Of a stretch of DNA of 64,000 nt, positions 54,825 to 63,897 are shown in pieces. The notes under the pieces are model-generated. The model searched no databases and had not been told where the DNA came from. It was given only the letters and a program-made list of their open reading frames with translations. A program made the translations under genes and the position numbers. How positions within the stretch are numbered: the first letter of the stretch is position 1; the number at the start of each line of letters is the position of its first letter. Origin of the DNA: JAAELZ01 sp965237485 (lineage in GTDB: Bacteria; Pseudomonadota; Gammaproteobacteria; Arenicellales; Poriferihabitantaceae); contig CBDEFQ010000009.1 of assembly GCA_965237485.1 (NCBI GenBank), forward strand, positions 682,001-746,000. The letters are read 5' to 3'.

Positions 54825-56816
54825 CTAAGTGAAATCCCTCTTTATTGTCTTACTCCAATTTCTCTGATTGAAAATCAAATCACCCTCATAGGCTGTAATC
54901 GTAGCATTTAGCATGAACTGTTCCGCATCACAACTTAATGAACTTTCTGATACTGTCTTGATCTTCCAATCTCCCCGAGACATATAGCTAATGTAAGTAC
55001 TACTTGCTGTAGAACTTAGCGGGTCATTCGGTGAAATACTCCAACACTCGTCGTGCGTATGTCGTGTACGCATTCCATGGCGTGGTTCTTCGTGCTCTCC
55101 TGTGTCGTCGAACACTTTGTAATGGGTTAGGTTGTTTTGCAAATCTCTTTCAACAGTTCGTCTGTGGCTGGGTTCTTGATGACAAGCGTAAGCGGGCAGA
55201 GGGCACGGGCCTGTTGGCTCTGGAATAGTGATAGCGTGGTCTTTTAGTAGAACAGGCAATGAAATAAAACACGATTCCCCTAGATTGATCGATGCCGTTA
55301 CAACTTCTGGTGGCGGCATTATCATGGGCCAGTACGCAGTTGAGATCGAGACACGAATACGGTGCCCTGCTAAGAATTTATAGCCACAGTGGTCTAACAG
55401 AACAACAACATCGGTTGCTTCGTTAGGCTGCGTGTTCATAGGAAACTCGTTGCTGTCACGATGCGCTAGGTTGAGGACGCCCCAGCTAATGCGGTGGCTA
55501 GCACCATTAGGGTGAACGTCTATAAGACGCACCGCTACATTGCCTATTGGACGGTCAATGGCGAGGTTTAACGCCATCGTTGGCCTACCTAAAATCGACA
55601 ACGGCTCGTCTAATACTTCAGTCTCGAATACAAGTGAGCCGGCATCATCTACGCGTTGATCGCCCGCTAGTTCAGAATCTGGTTTCAAGCTAAAAACCTC
55701 TCCACATGCGACACCACAATCTTGAGGTGAGCAAATCGAAACTTGGATATTATTGGGCGTATCTTCACTTAATAAGCCGTTTTGATGAAGGTAGAAGCTT
55801 CGTGTCTTCACGTTATCAGTAGGCCAGTTATCTTCACCGACCCAATGACCAGATTCAAACTCTCGAAAACCACCGGGCTTTACATTTTCTGAAATATAAG
55901 CTCGATATGCTGGGAGTGATTCAATGTCTTGGTCGATTCCTTTTAACCAGTGATCCCACCACTTGATTGCTTCGGTATGAAAATCTAGCCTTGGTTTTGG
56001 CCAAGCAAAGTGAGGGTATTTATGAATCCATGGGCCATTGATTGCTTTAACTAACGCTAGTCCATTCTCTGCCATCGTTGGTGGCGCATTTATATAAGCA
56101 TCTGCCCATCCACTGATAACCATCGCAGGAATTTGAATTGCGTCAAAATCTTCACCGATGGAACCGTGTTTCCAATAGTCGTCGCGGCGTTGGTGTGCAA
56201 GCCATGTTTCAAGTGGGAAGGGTTGCGTTTCAAGACGATACTTCCACATTTTTTTCCAATTGTCACCAACAAGCAATGGGTCTGGTGGCCGCGAAGCAAA
56301 ACAGAGCATGGTGGATGACCAACTGAAATTGGAATAGAGGTGACAGCCGTGCTTGTAGTGAATGTCGTCATTGTAGCGATCTACGGTAGTACCGATGGCT
56401 ATCACTGCTTTAAGCACCTGAGGCCTTAAAGCCGCAATCTGTAAACTGTTAAAGCCACCCCAGGATATACCCATCATACCAACCGATCCAGAACACCAAG
56501 TTTGTGACGCAATCCACTCTATTACTTCTACGCCATCGCTTAGCTCTCTAGGTGAATACTCATCGTCGTAATCGCCATCCGATTCGCCCGTTCCCGATAT
56601 ATCGACTCGAACGCCAACATATCCTGCTTCAGCGAAGACTGGATAATTGCTATCGTCTCTTGGTGCTGTTCCATCTCGCTTTCTGTAAGGTAGATATTCT
56701 AAGATTGCTGGGAATGCTTCATCTTCCATATTGTCAGGAAACCATAATTTGGTGCTTAGGTTTCGGCCATCTTTTAACGGAATAATTTCGTTCTCCATTT
56801 CTCTGTAACTATTCAT
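54825..56816 (-). CDS. CocE/NonD-family hydrolase (X-Pro dipeptidyl-peptidase-like)
   Basis: 663 residues. An alpha/beta-hydrolase domain comes first, with the nucleophile Ser in GMMGISWGGFNSLQ (near residue 118), Asp in VISGWADAYINAP and His in INGPWIHKYPHFAWP. A C-terminal jelly-roll domain (PXPD_C; GRPTMALNLAIDRPIGNVAV) follows, then a unique tail of about 100 residues. Substrates of the family are esters or amides such as cocaine or proline peptides; the natural one here is unknown. ATG 56816 or the sixth-codon-downstream ATG (MENEIIPLKDG) may be the start. Confidence 0.88.
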   Translation of the reverse strand: MNSYREMENEIIPLKDGRNLSTKLWFPDNMEDEAFPAILEYLPYRKRDGTAPRDDSNYPVFAEAGYVGVRVDISGTGESDGDYDDEYSPRELSDGVEVIEWIASQTWCSGSVGMMGISWGGFNSLQIAALRPQVLKAVIAIGTTVDRYNDDIHYKHGCHLYSNFSWSSTMLCFASRPPDPLLVGDNWKKMWKYRLETQPFPLETWLAHQRRDDYWKHGSIGEDFDAIQIPAMVISGWADAYINAPPTMAENGLALVKAINGPWIHKYPHFAWPKPRLDFHTEAIKWWDHWLKGIDQDIESLPAYRAYISENVKPGGFREFESGHWVGEDNWPTDNVKTRSFYLHQNGLLSEDTPNNIQVSICSPQDCGVACGEVFSLKPDSELAGDQRVDDAGSLVFETEVLDEPLSILGRPTMALNLAIDRPIGNVAVRLIDVHPNGASHRISWGVLNLAHRDSNEFPMNTQPNEATDVVVLLDHCGYKFLAGHRIRVSISTAYWPMIMPPPEVVTASINLGESCFISLPVLLKDHAITIPEPTGPCPLPAYACHQEPSHRRTVERDLQNNLTHYKVFDDTGEHEEPRHGMRTRHTHDECWSISPNDPLSSTASSTYISYMSRGDWKIKTVSESSLSCDAEQFMLNATITAYEGDLIFNQRNWSKTIKRDFT

Positions 56817-57045
56817 TCTGATGGCTGCTATTTATCGGAAAACTGTAAGTATACCGCTTTCCCTTGAGGCTGATTGGCGATGTGTCTAAGCTTAATGGTC
56901 AAAAAGCAGGCTACGCTTATTTGATCAAGACTCAACAGGCCTAGCGTGATCTATTGGGTGTTGTTCTTTTTGACCCAAGCCCCTATAAATGTGGGCAAAT
57001 TTGTTCTTGATGCTTTTATTTTTAGACTAGTGGATCATGCAATTG

Positions 57046-57074
57046 TTGAATTTCGCTTCCCACAGGGGTATAAG
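57046..57074 (+). promoter_or_regulatory. Candidate promoter for the ferredoxin gene
   Basis: TTGAAT at 57046-57051, a 17-base spacer and TATAAG at 57069-57074, 73 bases before the ATG. It is in the 330-base divergent spacer (56817-57146), where I see no gene. Confidence 0.4.
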
Positions 57075-57146
57075 ATACTTGTAATCTTGGTGCATAAAAC
57101 AATGCATGTACCAAAATGCGTAAAAACAAACAATGGGTAAAACAAG

Positions 57147-57623
57147 ATGTTGAAATCACTCTACTTAGACGCAGAAAAATGTACAGGCTGCTTGCAATGC
57201 GAGCTTGCATGCTCGTTCGAACACGAGTCAGTATTTAACCCAATCAAATCGAGCATCAAAGTATTTACGTTGCATGACGAAGGAAAGTTTGTGCCCTATA
57301 CCTGCACGCAGTGTGATGAGGCTTGGTGTATGACGGCCTGTCCAGTAGATGCCATTAGCATTGATTTAACCACAGGCGCCAAAGTGGTCAGTATGACCGA
57401 CTGCGTGGGTTGCAAAGTATGCACCATCGCCTGCCCCTTTGGCACTATCAACTATAATGTAGATACTGGAAAGGTAATAAAATGTGATTTGTGTGGCGGT
57501 GATCCGGAATGTGTTAAAGCCTGCCCAACTGAGGCAATTACTTATGTAGACGCAGAAGCAACAGGCCATTCAAGGATGCGCGAATGGGCAGTTAAAACGG
57601 ATACTGCACAGAGTGCCGCTTAG
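57147..57623 (+). CDS. 4Fe-4S ferredoxin subunit of an aldehyde ferredoxin oxidoreductase-type system
   Basis: 158 residues with four cysteine clusters: CTGCLQCELAC, CTQCDEAWCMTAC, CVGCKVCTIAC and CDLCGGDPECVKAC. This is the HycB/CooF-like electron-transfer subunit. In bacteria such as Aromatoleum this type stands before the tungsten aldehyde oxidoreductase gene and an FAD subunit. Here only a short FAD-subunit remnant follows, so its partner enzyme is missing and the protein may have no role. Confidence 0.8.
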   Translation: MLKSLYLDAEKCTGCLQCELACSFEHESVFNPIKSSIKVFTLHDEGKFVPYTCTQCDEAWCMTACPVDAISIDLTTGAKVVSMTDCVGCKVCTIACPFGTINYNVDTGKVIKCDLCGGDPECVKACPTEAITYVDAEATGHSRMREWAVKTDTAQSAA

Positions 57624-57632
57624 GTTCATGTT

Positions 57633-57917
57633 TTGGATACCCTTGACCTCATATCGGTGTCTTACGGCTTATGGGAGGGAGTGCAGAATGGCGAGACCAG
57701 CTACTTAAGTGACCCAAAGTGCTATAGCTATATTCGCCTACAATTTGATGGTGACCGCCTGGTCGGTGCAAATACGCTCGGCATCACCCAAAACATTGGT
57801 GCGATTCGCGGTTTGATCCAATCACGCAAAAAACTCGGTATTTGGAAGTAAAGGCTGATGAAGAACCCACGCTTTTTTATGGATGCTTATGTGGCCCTAA
57901 GTGGAGTTCACACCTAA
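57633..57917 (+). pseudogene. C-terminal remnant of an FAD-dependent oxidoreductase subunit
   Basis: About 72 residues (YSYIRLQFDGDRLVGANTLG, then QNIGAIRGLIQSRKKLGIWK) match the C-terminus of NAD(P)H:FAD subunits found in aldehyde oxidoreductase operons. A TAA at 57849-57851 interrupts the same frame, which continues RLMKNPRFFMDAYVALSG to a stop at 57917. Both the catalytic gene and most of this gene have been deleted between the ferredoxin stop and this fragment, leaving only 10 bases between them. Confidence 0.65.
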
Positions 57918-57962
57918 GCGAGACCGCAGTCACATATATAGTTTTCTGCTAACAACACGGCA

Positions 57963-58706
57963 ATGAACCCCAAACAAAGAGAGCGTTACGACCGCCAAAT
58001 CAGGCTACCTAGTGTTGGTGAAGCGGGCCAACAAATTTTTATAGGTGCCCGTGTGCTGATTGTTGGCATGGGGGGCTTAGGCTCGCCAGCAGCATTATAT
58101 CTAGCTGCGGCGGGTGTTGGGAATTTGGTGATTACGGATTATGACCAAGTCGAAGAATCTAATTTGCAACGCCAAGTTATCCACACTCAAGATCGCATTG
58201 GCGAACTTAAGGTTGATTCGGCCAAGCAAGCGATATTGGCAATTAATCCGCAATGCAAGGTCACAACGCTGGCTTATGAGATGGAACTTAAAGAGTTACA
58301 ACGTCAATGCGATGCAGCCGATGTGATTGTCGATTGTACCGACAATTTCCCTAGCCGTTTTGGCTTAAATAAAATGTCTTTATTGACGCAAACACCGCTG
58401 GTCTCAGGTGCAGCTATTCGCCAGGAAGGGCAAATCAGTACCTTTGACCCGAGAGTCAAGAAAAGCCCCTGTTATCAATGCTTATATAGTGATGAGGGCT
58501 TAGAAGCAGCTACCTGCGCGATGGAGGGTGTGATGGCGCCCGTGGTGGGCATCATTGGGACGATGCAAGCCCAGGAAACGCTTAACGTTTTGCTTGGTAA
58601 GCCAGCTTTGGTTGGGCGTTTGTTGCTGCTCGATGCCGCGCGGCTAGAATGGCAAGCTGTTACTTTACCAATAAACCCGGGTTGTCCGGCTTGTTCTAAG
58701 GTTTAA
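57963..58706 (+). CDS. moeB: MoeB/ThiF-family adenylyltransferase
   Basis: 247 residues. It activates the C-terminus of a MoaD- or ThiS-like sulfur carrier with ATP. The nucleotide motif GMGGLGSPAALYLAAAGVG, the ERYDRQIRL start, the DCTDNFPSRF loop and a zinc pair of CxxC motifs (CYQCLYSDEG and CPAC near the end) are all visible. Location after the aldehyde oxidoreductase remnants fits a former role in its tungsto-/molybdopterin cofactor. No MoaD-like gene is adjacent. Confidence 0.88.
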   Translation: MNPKQRERYDRQIRLPSVGEAGQQIFIGARVLIVGMGGLGSPAALYLAAAGVGNLVITDYDQVEESNLQRQVIHTQDRIGELKVDSAKQAILAINPQCKVTTLAYEMELKELQRQCDAADVIVDCTDNFPSRFGLNKMSLLTQTPLVSGAAIRQEGQISTFDPRVKKSPCYQCLYSDEGLEAATCAMEGVMAPVVGIIGTMQAQETLNVLLGKPALVGRLLLLDAARLEWQAVTLPINPGCPACSKV

Positions 58707-59875
58707 TTTATTTGATGAACGCCACGCGGGAATTGAGTTAAGCATTCCACTCCATTGTGTGTCACTACGGTGGTTTCGCTGATCTCCATGCCCCAATCAT
58801 CTAGCCACATTCCGAGCATCACATGTAAGGTCATGTTTTGTTCGATCACCGTTTGTTCTTTTGCGCGCAGGCTTACCGTGTGTTCGCCCCAGTCGGGTGA
58901 ATAACCCACGCCAATGCCGTAGCCAATACGGCTTTCTTTAACCAAGCCATGCTTGTTCAACACCTGTTGCCATGCGTGGTGCACGTCGCCAGCTAGTACG
59001 CCGGGTTTTATAATTTCAAGCACCGCATCCAAACCTTCTTGCACCGCATCGGCTGTGTCAAATACAGCCTTTGAGCCTTGGCCTAATTGCACTGTACGCG
59101 CCAAACCGGCGTTATAGCGTTTACGCGTGCCACCTAACTCTAAAGCGACGGTTTGGCCATCGACGAATTTCTCGTCAGTCCACATAGGATGAGCCGTTGA
59201 GGCTGCCTCTCCTGCGAGAATAAGCGGTGATAACGCAGTGAGGTCACCACCAAAATCTTTATTGCCACCGACTTGCTTGGCAAGAATTTTAGCCATTAAA
59301 TCGCACTGACGCACGCCCGGTGCAATGTTCTCATAAGCGACGGTCATTGCACCTTCTACCAAGCATGAGGCTTGGCGCATCACTTCAATTTCTGCATCGC
59401 TTTTTACTGTACGACACCAGTTCACCAATAAATCTGCATCGATCCACCGTGCATTTTTCACCCCTTCTTGCAAGCAGTGCAAGGCTTTCGGTGAGAAGAA
59501 ATAACCGTCGCTTTCATAGCCAATGCGCTTACCTTCCAAACCTATATCAGTAAGCGTGCGCGCCACGGTTTGCGTAGGGTGTACGCCAGCTCGTTGCACC
59601 ACACCTTCTTCGTAAGGCATGACACAACCCTCGCCAAGATAGGTGGTAAGGGATACCGCCCCCGCATCCATCTTTCGGCCCATCCAAATTGGATCAGCGT
59701 CATGTTGTACCAATATCACTTGTGGTACATAAAATGACCAAGCGTCAAATCCAGTTAGCCAATTCATGTTGGCTGGGTCGCCAATAACTAATGCGTCCAT
59801 TTGTTGTTCGACCATACTGGCGCGAACTTTATCTAAACGTGTTTGATATTCTTGCTGGGAAAATGGTGGAGGCAT
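58703..59875 (-). CDS. M24 (creatinase/ectoine-hydrolase-like) hydrolase
   Basis: 390 residues with a creatinase N-terminal domain (VIGDPANMNWLTGFDAWSFY) and a pita-bread catalytic domain. The two metal-binding Asp positions of aminopeptidase P are replaced (VALELGGTRKRYNAGLARTV), as in creatinase and ectoine hydrolase DoeA. The overall pattern including YSPDWGEHTVSLRAKE and MLGMWLDDWGMEISE is closest to DoeA in my memory. It would then open the ectoine ring for use as nitrogen source. No other doe genes are adjacent. It converges with moeB, overlapping by four bases. Confidence 0.75.
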   Translation of the reverse strand: MPPPFSQQEYQTRLDKVRASMVEQQMDALVIGDPANMNWLTGFDAWSFYVPQVILVQHDADPIWMGRKMDAGAVSLTTYLGEGCVMPYEEGVVQRAGVHPTQTVARTLTDIGLEGKRIGYESDGYFFSPKALHCLQEGVKNARWIDADLLVNWCRTVKSDAEIEVMRQASCLVEGAMTVAYENIAPGVRQCDLMAKILAKQVGGNKDFGGDLTALSPLILAGEAASTAHPMWTDEKFVDGQTVALELGGTRKRYNAGLARTVQLGQGSKAVFDTADAVQEGLDAVLEIIKPGVLAGDVHHAWQQVLNKHGLVKESRIGYGIGVGYSPDWGEHTVSLRAKEQTVIEQNMTLHVMLGMWLDDWGMEISETTVVTHNGVECLTQFPRGVHQIN

Positions 59876-59887
59876 AAAGTTTCGTGC

Positions 59888-60472
59888 TTAAATGACTTGC
59901 ACACCTTCGGCGAGAAGCATGTCAGTAAGTTTAATTAAAGGTAGTCCAATCAAAGTGTTAGGGTCATTTCCTGTTAGCGAATTGAGCAGACCAATGCCTA
60001 AGCTTTCAGCTTTTAAACTACCCGCACAATCGTAGGGCTGGTCGCGCTTAAGATAGCGTTCAATTTGTTCTTTATGTAGCTCTCTAAATTGTACGCTGTA
60101 GGTTTCTACACAATGTTGCAGTTGGTCACTAGCCGCATTGTATAAGCACAAGCCAGTATAAAGCTGGACTTCCTTACCTGAGGCTTCGGTGAGTTGTTGT
60201 ACCGCATCGCTATGATCTTTCGGCTTGCCAACAACCTTGCCTTCTAGTACCGAGACCTGATCTGAACCAATTATTAGTGCGGATGGGTGTTGAGCGCTCA
60301 CTGCGCGTGCTTTGCTGATCGCCAATCGTTCAACCAACTGTTGAGGCGTTTCTCCTGCTAAACGACTTTCGTCGATATATGGTGATTGGCTTGTAAACGC
60401 TAGACCCAACTGCGACAATAATTCTTTGCGGTAAGGAGATGACGACGCCAATACAAGAGAGTGCTGAGTCAT
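59888..60472 (-). CDS. Maf-like nucleotide pyrophosphatase, YceF type
   Basis: 194 residues with the Maf start LVLASSSPYRKELLSQLG. The catalytic Asp is in IIGSDQVSVLEGKVVGKP and the final FKI/L motif in GIGLLNSLTGNDPNTLIGLP. SSSPYR rather than SSSPRR marks the YceF/Maf-2 subgroup, which hydrolyses modified nucleotides such as m7GTP. It is 12 bases before the M24 gene start on the same strand and next to tRNA-Arg. Confidence 0.9.
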   Translation of the reverse strand: MTQHSLVLASSSPYRKELLSQLGLAFTSQSPYIDESRLAGETPQQLVERLAISKARAVSAQHPSALIIGSDQVSVLEGKVVGKPKDHSDAVQQLTEASGKEVQLYTGLCLYNAASDQLQHCVETYSVQFRELHKEQIERYLKRDQPYDCAGSLKAESLGIGLLNSLTGNDPNTLIGLPLIKLTDMLLAEGVQVI

Positions 60473-60493
60473 TATTGTGAAAAAAATGAAATA

Positions 60494-60570
60494 TGGCGCG
60501 CCTGGAGGGATTCGAACCCCCGACCACTTGGTTCGAAGCCAAGTACTCTATCCAGCTGAGCTACAGGCGC
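60494..60570 (-). tRNA. tRNA-Arg (anticodon TCG)
   Basis: 77 bases on the minus strand, starting GCGCCTGTAGCTCAGCTGGA and ending CAGGCGCGCCA with the CCA encoded. The anticodon arm is ACTTGG-CTTCGAA-CCAAGT, anticodon TCG for CGA codons. The T arm is GGGGGTTCGAATCCCTC. All stems pair. Confidence 0.97.
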
Positions 60571-60605
60571 ATAAATTATGGATTTACTAAGTGGCGGATT
60601 GTAGC

Positions 60606-62054
60606 TCATGAATTGAGTTGTGCACGTAAAATTTCATTCACTTGCTTGGGATTGGCCTTGCCTTGGCTGGCTTTCATTACTTGGCCGACGAAAAACCCTA
60701 AGACTTTCTGCTCCCCAGCTAAATATTGCTTAACTTGGTCCGGATTGCTGTCAATGATCTCTTTAACTAAGCTTTCAATTGCATCGCTATCGGTGATTTG
60801 CTTTAGGCCTTTGGACTCAATAATTTGATCAGCATTTTGGGTGCCATCGCACTCCCACATCGCAGCTAAAACTTCTTTGGCTATTTTGCCTGAGATGGTG
60901 TTGTCGGTAATGCGGTCTAGTAAAAGGGCAAAATCGCTACTGCTGATTGGACAATCGCTGATCGACTTATCAGCTTTATTTAAGTAAGCCGATAACTGCG
61001 AAACTAACCAATTACTGACAATATTGGGTTTGGCCGCGCTGGCTTGGCTGACCGCATCAAAATAATCTGCTAGTGCTCGATCTGATACTAGGGTTACGGC
61101 ATCATCGGAGCTTAAACCTGCGTTAACTAATCGTTCTATTCGCGTGTCGGGTAGTTCTGGTAAACCAGCTCTAATTGCATCAACAACCTCATCCTCAATC
61201 ACCATAGGCGGCAGATCAGGGTCGGGGAAGTAGCGGTAGTCGTGCGCTTCTTCTTTGCTACGCATCGAACGTGTCTCGTCTTTATCAGCGTCATATAAGC
61301 GGGTTTCTTGGGTGATTTCGCCCCCGTCTTCTAATATGTCTAACTGGCGTTCAATTTCATACTCAATCGCACGCTCAACAAATCTAAAAGAATTAATATT
61401 TTTTAATTCTGTTCTTGTACCTAGTTCACTAGCGCCCTTAGGTTTAAGCGATACATTGGCATCGCAGCGGAAAGAACCTTCTTGCATATTGCCGTCAGAA
61501 ATGTCGATATATCGCACCAAAGTATGCATTTTGCGTAAATAGGCGACGGCTTCCTGTGCCGAGCTTAAATCTGGCTCAGAGACAATTTCGATCAGCGGTG
61601 TGCAAACACGGTTTAAATCTATTCCGGTTTCGGTATTGAACGCATCATGTAAGGACTTTCCGGCGTCTTCCTCAAGATGCGCGCGGGTAATTCCAATTAC
61701 CTTTTCTCCCTGTTCGGTTTCAATAGTGATATTGCCTTTGCCTACAATTGGAGTGACAAACTGGCTTATCTGATAGGCCTTGGGGGAATCGGGGTAGAAA
61801 TAGTTTTTTCGCTCAAATAACGAGCGTTGGTTAATTTCTGCGTCGATGGCCAGTCCAAAGCGAATCGCGAGCTCTGCCGCCGCGCGATTCATTACCGGTA
61901 AAACACCGGGTAGGGCCATATCAACCGCGCTAGCTTGCGTATTGGGCTCTGCCCCATAGGCGGTAGAAGCACCAGAAAATAGCTTGCTGTTAGTACTTAA
62001 TTGGGTGTGCACCTCAAGCCCGATAACAACATCCCAGTGATCCAAATAACTCAT
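60606..62054 (-). CDS. gatB: Asp/Glu-tRNA amidotransferase subunit B
   Basis: 482 residues. GatB binds the mischarged Glu-tRNA(Gln) or Asp-tRNA(Asn) and phosphorylates its carboxyl group. The start WDVVIGLEVHTQLST, then FERKNYFYPDSPKAYQISQF, TRAHLEEDAGKS and RCDANVSLKPKG, are conserved. The C-terminal YqeY-like tail is present. It overlaps gatA by four bases. Presence of gatCAB implies that the organism lacks one of the direct glutaminyl- or asparaginyl-tRNA synthetases. Confidence 0.97.
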   Translation of the reverse strand: MSYLDHWDVVIGLEVHTQLSTNSKLFSGASTAYGAEPNTQASAVDMALPGVLPVMNRAAAELAIRFGLAIDAEINQRSLFERKNYFYPDSPKAYQISQFVTPIVGKGNITIETEQGEKVIGITRAHLEEDAGKSLHDAFNTETGIDLNRVCTPLIEIVSEPDLSSAQEAVAYLRKMHTLVRYIDISDGNMQEGSFRCDANVSLKPKGASELGTRTELKNINSFRFVERAIEYEIERQLDILEDGGEITQETRLYDADKDETRSMRSKEEAHDYRYFPDPDLPPMVIEDEVVDAIRAGLPELPDTRIERLVNAGLSSDDAVTLVSDRALADYFDAVSQASAAKPNIVSNWLVSQLSAYLNKADKSISDCPISSSDFALLLDRITDNTISGKIAKEVLAAMWECDGTQNADQIIESKGLKQITDSDAIESLVKEIIDSNPDQVKQYLAGEQKVLGFFVGQVMKASQGKANPKQVNEILRAQLNS

Positions 62055-63514
62055 ACACCACCTCCATTTAGTACTGGCTTATGTGTATGCCAATCGCTTA
62101 TTTGTTGGTACTGATGGGCGAGGTTTAAAATGCTGGCTTCATCCATATAGCGGCCAATAAGTTGCATTCCGATGGGTAAGCCTTGTTGATCAAAACCGGC
62201 GGGAATTGAAAGCGCAGGCAGGCCAGCAAGGTTAATGCTTACAGTATAAATGTCTTCAAGGTACATGCTCACTGGGTCATCATTAACTTGCCCCAGTTTC
62301 GGAGCGGTGCGCGGTGTGGTGGGCCCGAGGATGACGTCGCATTGCTTAAAGGCCTGCTCAAAATCGTTTACGATCAAGCGCCTTAGTTTTTGTGCCTTAA
62401 TATAATAAGCGTCGTAGTAACCTGATGAGAGGGCGTAGGTACCCACCATAATGCGACGTTTGACTTCTTTGCCGAAGCCTTGGTTACGGCTGTTGATATA
62501 CATCGACGCTAAGTCATTGTATTGCTCGGCGCGGTGGCCATAGCGCACGCCGTCGTAGCGAGAAAGATTTGATGAGGCCTCTGCCGGTGCTAAAACGTAA
62601 TAACAAGGAATGCCCAATTCGCTGTTTGGCAATTCCACATCGACTAAAATTGCACCCGCTTCGGCGAGTGCTGATTTGGCTTGTTCGATGGCATCAGCAA
62701 TCCCTGAGTCTAATGCGGCTGTGAAATACTGCTTAGGTAAACCAATCCTTAAGCCCTTGATGTCGTCGTTGAGTCTACTGGTGAAGTCGATAGTTTGCTT
62801 TTCAATTGAGGTCGAATCTTTGGCATCAAATCCACTTATCGCTTCTAGTACCCAGCTGGCATCTTCTGCGCTTTTAGCAAATACCCCTGCTTGATCAAAA
62901 GAAGAAGCAAATGCCACCATGCCCCAGCGCGAAACACGGCCATAAGTGGGCTTAATGCCGGTTAAGCCGCATAATGCAGCGGGTTGTCGTACTGACCCGC
63001 CAGTGTCCGTGCCCGTCGCAACTGGAATTATGCCGGACGCTACGGCCACCGCCGCGCCTCCAGAACTACCGCCCGGCACGTGATCCGTATTCCATGGGTT
63101 TAAGGCAGGCCCGTAAAATGAGTTCTCAGTAGTAGAGCCCATAGCAAATTCGTCCATATTGGTTTTGCCAATGCTGACCATGCCTTGCGCTGATAATTTT
63201 TCAACAACGGTTGCATCATAAGGGGAAACAAAGTTGGAGAGCATTTTTGAGCCACAACTGGTTATGACCCCTTTGGTGCAGAACAGATCCTTGTGCGCCA
63301 TTGGAATGCCACATAGCTTCGATGCATTGACTCGCGCGATAAGCTCATCAGCTTTAGTAGCTTGCGTTAAAGCAAGCTCGGGTTGGGTACTGATAAACGC
63401 ATTGAGACCTTCGTGGCCAACGGTTCTATCAAGCGCTAATTGCGTTAGTTCGACGCTACTGGTGCTCCCACTCCTGAGGGCTGCAGCAATATCTTTAAGG
63501 GGTTTTTCCAACAT
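62051..63514 (-). CDS. gatA: Asp/Glu-tRNA amidotransferase subunit A
   Basis: 487-residue amidase that releases ammonia from glutamine. The Ser-cisSer-Lys triad is seen in GIPMAHKDLFCTKG (Lys), VPGGSSGGAAVAVASG and GTDTGGSVRQPAALCG (two Ser). The C-terminus QLIGRYMDEASILNLAH is typical. It stands between gatC and gatB, with 40 bases to gatC. Confidence 0.97.
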   Translation of the reverse strand: MLEKPLKDIAAALRSGSTSSVELTQLALDRTVGHEGLNAFISTQPELALTQATKADELIARVNASKLCGIPMAHKDLFCTKGVITSCGSKMLSNFVSPYDATVVEKLSAQGMVSIGKTNMDEFAMGSTTENSFYGPALNPWNTDHVPGGSSGGAAVAVASGIIPVATGTDTGGSVRQPAALCGLTGIKPTYGRVSRWGMVAFASSFDQAGVFAKSAEDASWVLEAISGFDAKDSTSIEKQTIDFTSRLNDDIKGLRIGLPKQYFTAALDSGIADAIEQAKSALAEAGAILVDVELPNSELGIPCYYVLAPAEASSNLSRYDGVRYGHRAEQYNDLASMYINSRNQGFGKEVKRRIMVGTYALSSGYYDAYYIKAQKLRRLIVNDFEQAFKQCDVILGPTTPRTAPKLGQVNDDPVSMYLEDIYTVSINLAGLPALSIPAGFDQQGLPIGMQLIGRYMDEASILNLAHQYQQISDWHTHKPVLNGGGV

Positions 63515-63554
63515 GATCTAATGGCTTTTACTAGGGTACGGCGAAAGAAGGTGT

Positions 63555-63842
63555 TTATTCGATGACTTTGGGGACAGTGAATAAACCCTGTTGCGCATGT
63601 GGCGTTAACGCTTGAAATGCCTCTCGCTGATCGGATTCAGTCACCTTATCTTCCCGTAATCGCAGAACGGGGTCTTGTGGGTGCGACAAAGGTTCTACGC
63701 CTTCAGTATCGACACTTTGCATTTGATCGATGAGAGAAATAATGCCATCCATATTACTAATGGTTTCTCCTAAATCGCTATCTTCGACGCTTAACATCGC
63801 CAGTTTGGCGATAGACTGAATTTGGTCTTTATCAAATGACAC
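63555..63842 (-). CDS. gatC: Asp/Glu-tRNA amidotransferase subunit C
   Basis: 95 residues, starting with a GTG (MSFDKDQIQSIAKLAMLSVE). GatC wraps around the GatA-GatB interface and stabilises it. The central motif IDQMQSVDTEGVEPLSHP and the R-D-K-V-T-E-S-D segment fit the family. It is the first gene of the gatCAB operon. Confidence 0.95.
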   Translation of the reverse strand: MSFDKDQIQSIAKLAMLSVEDSDLGETISNMDGIISLIDQMQSVDTEGVEPLSHPQDPVLRLREDKVTESDQREAFQALTPHAQQGLFTVPKVIE

Positions 63843-63891
63843 TAGGCGTTCCGCTGAATGGTTGATGAATTAGAGGGCCGATTTTCACCAT

Positions 63892-63897
63892 AGTATA
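63892..63897 (-). promoter_or_regulatory. Candidate -10 element of the gat operon
   Basis: TATACT on the minus strand, 49 bases upstream of the gatC GTG. The -35 region (TGTTTT or TTTTAG at suitable distance) is weak. Confidence 0.35.
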
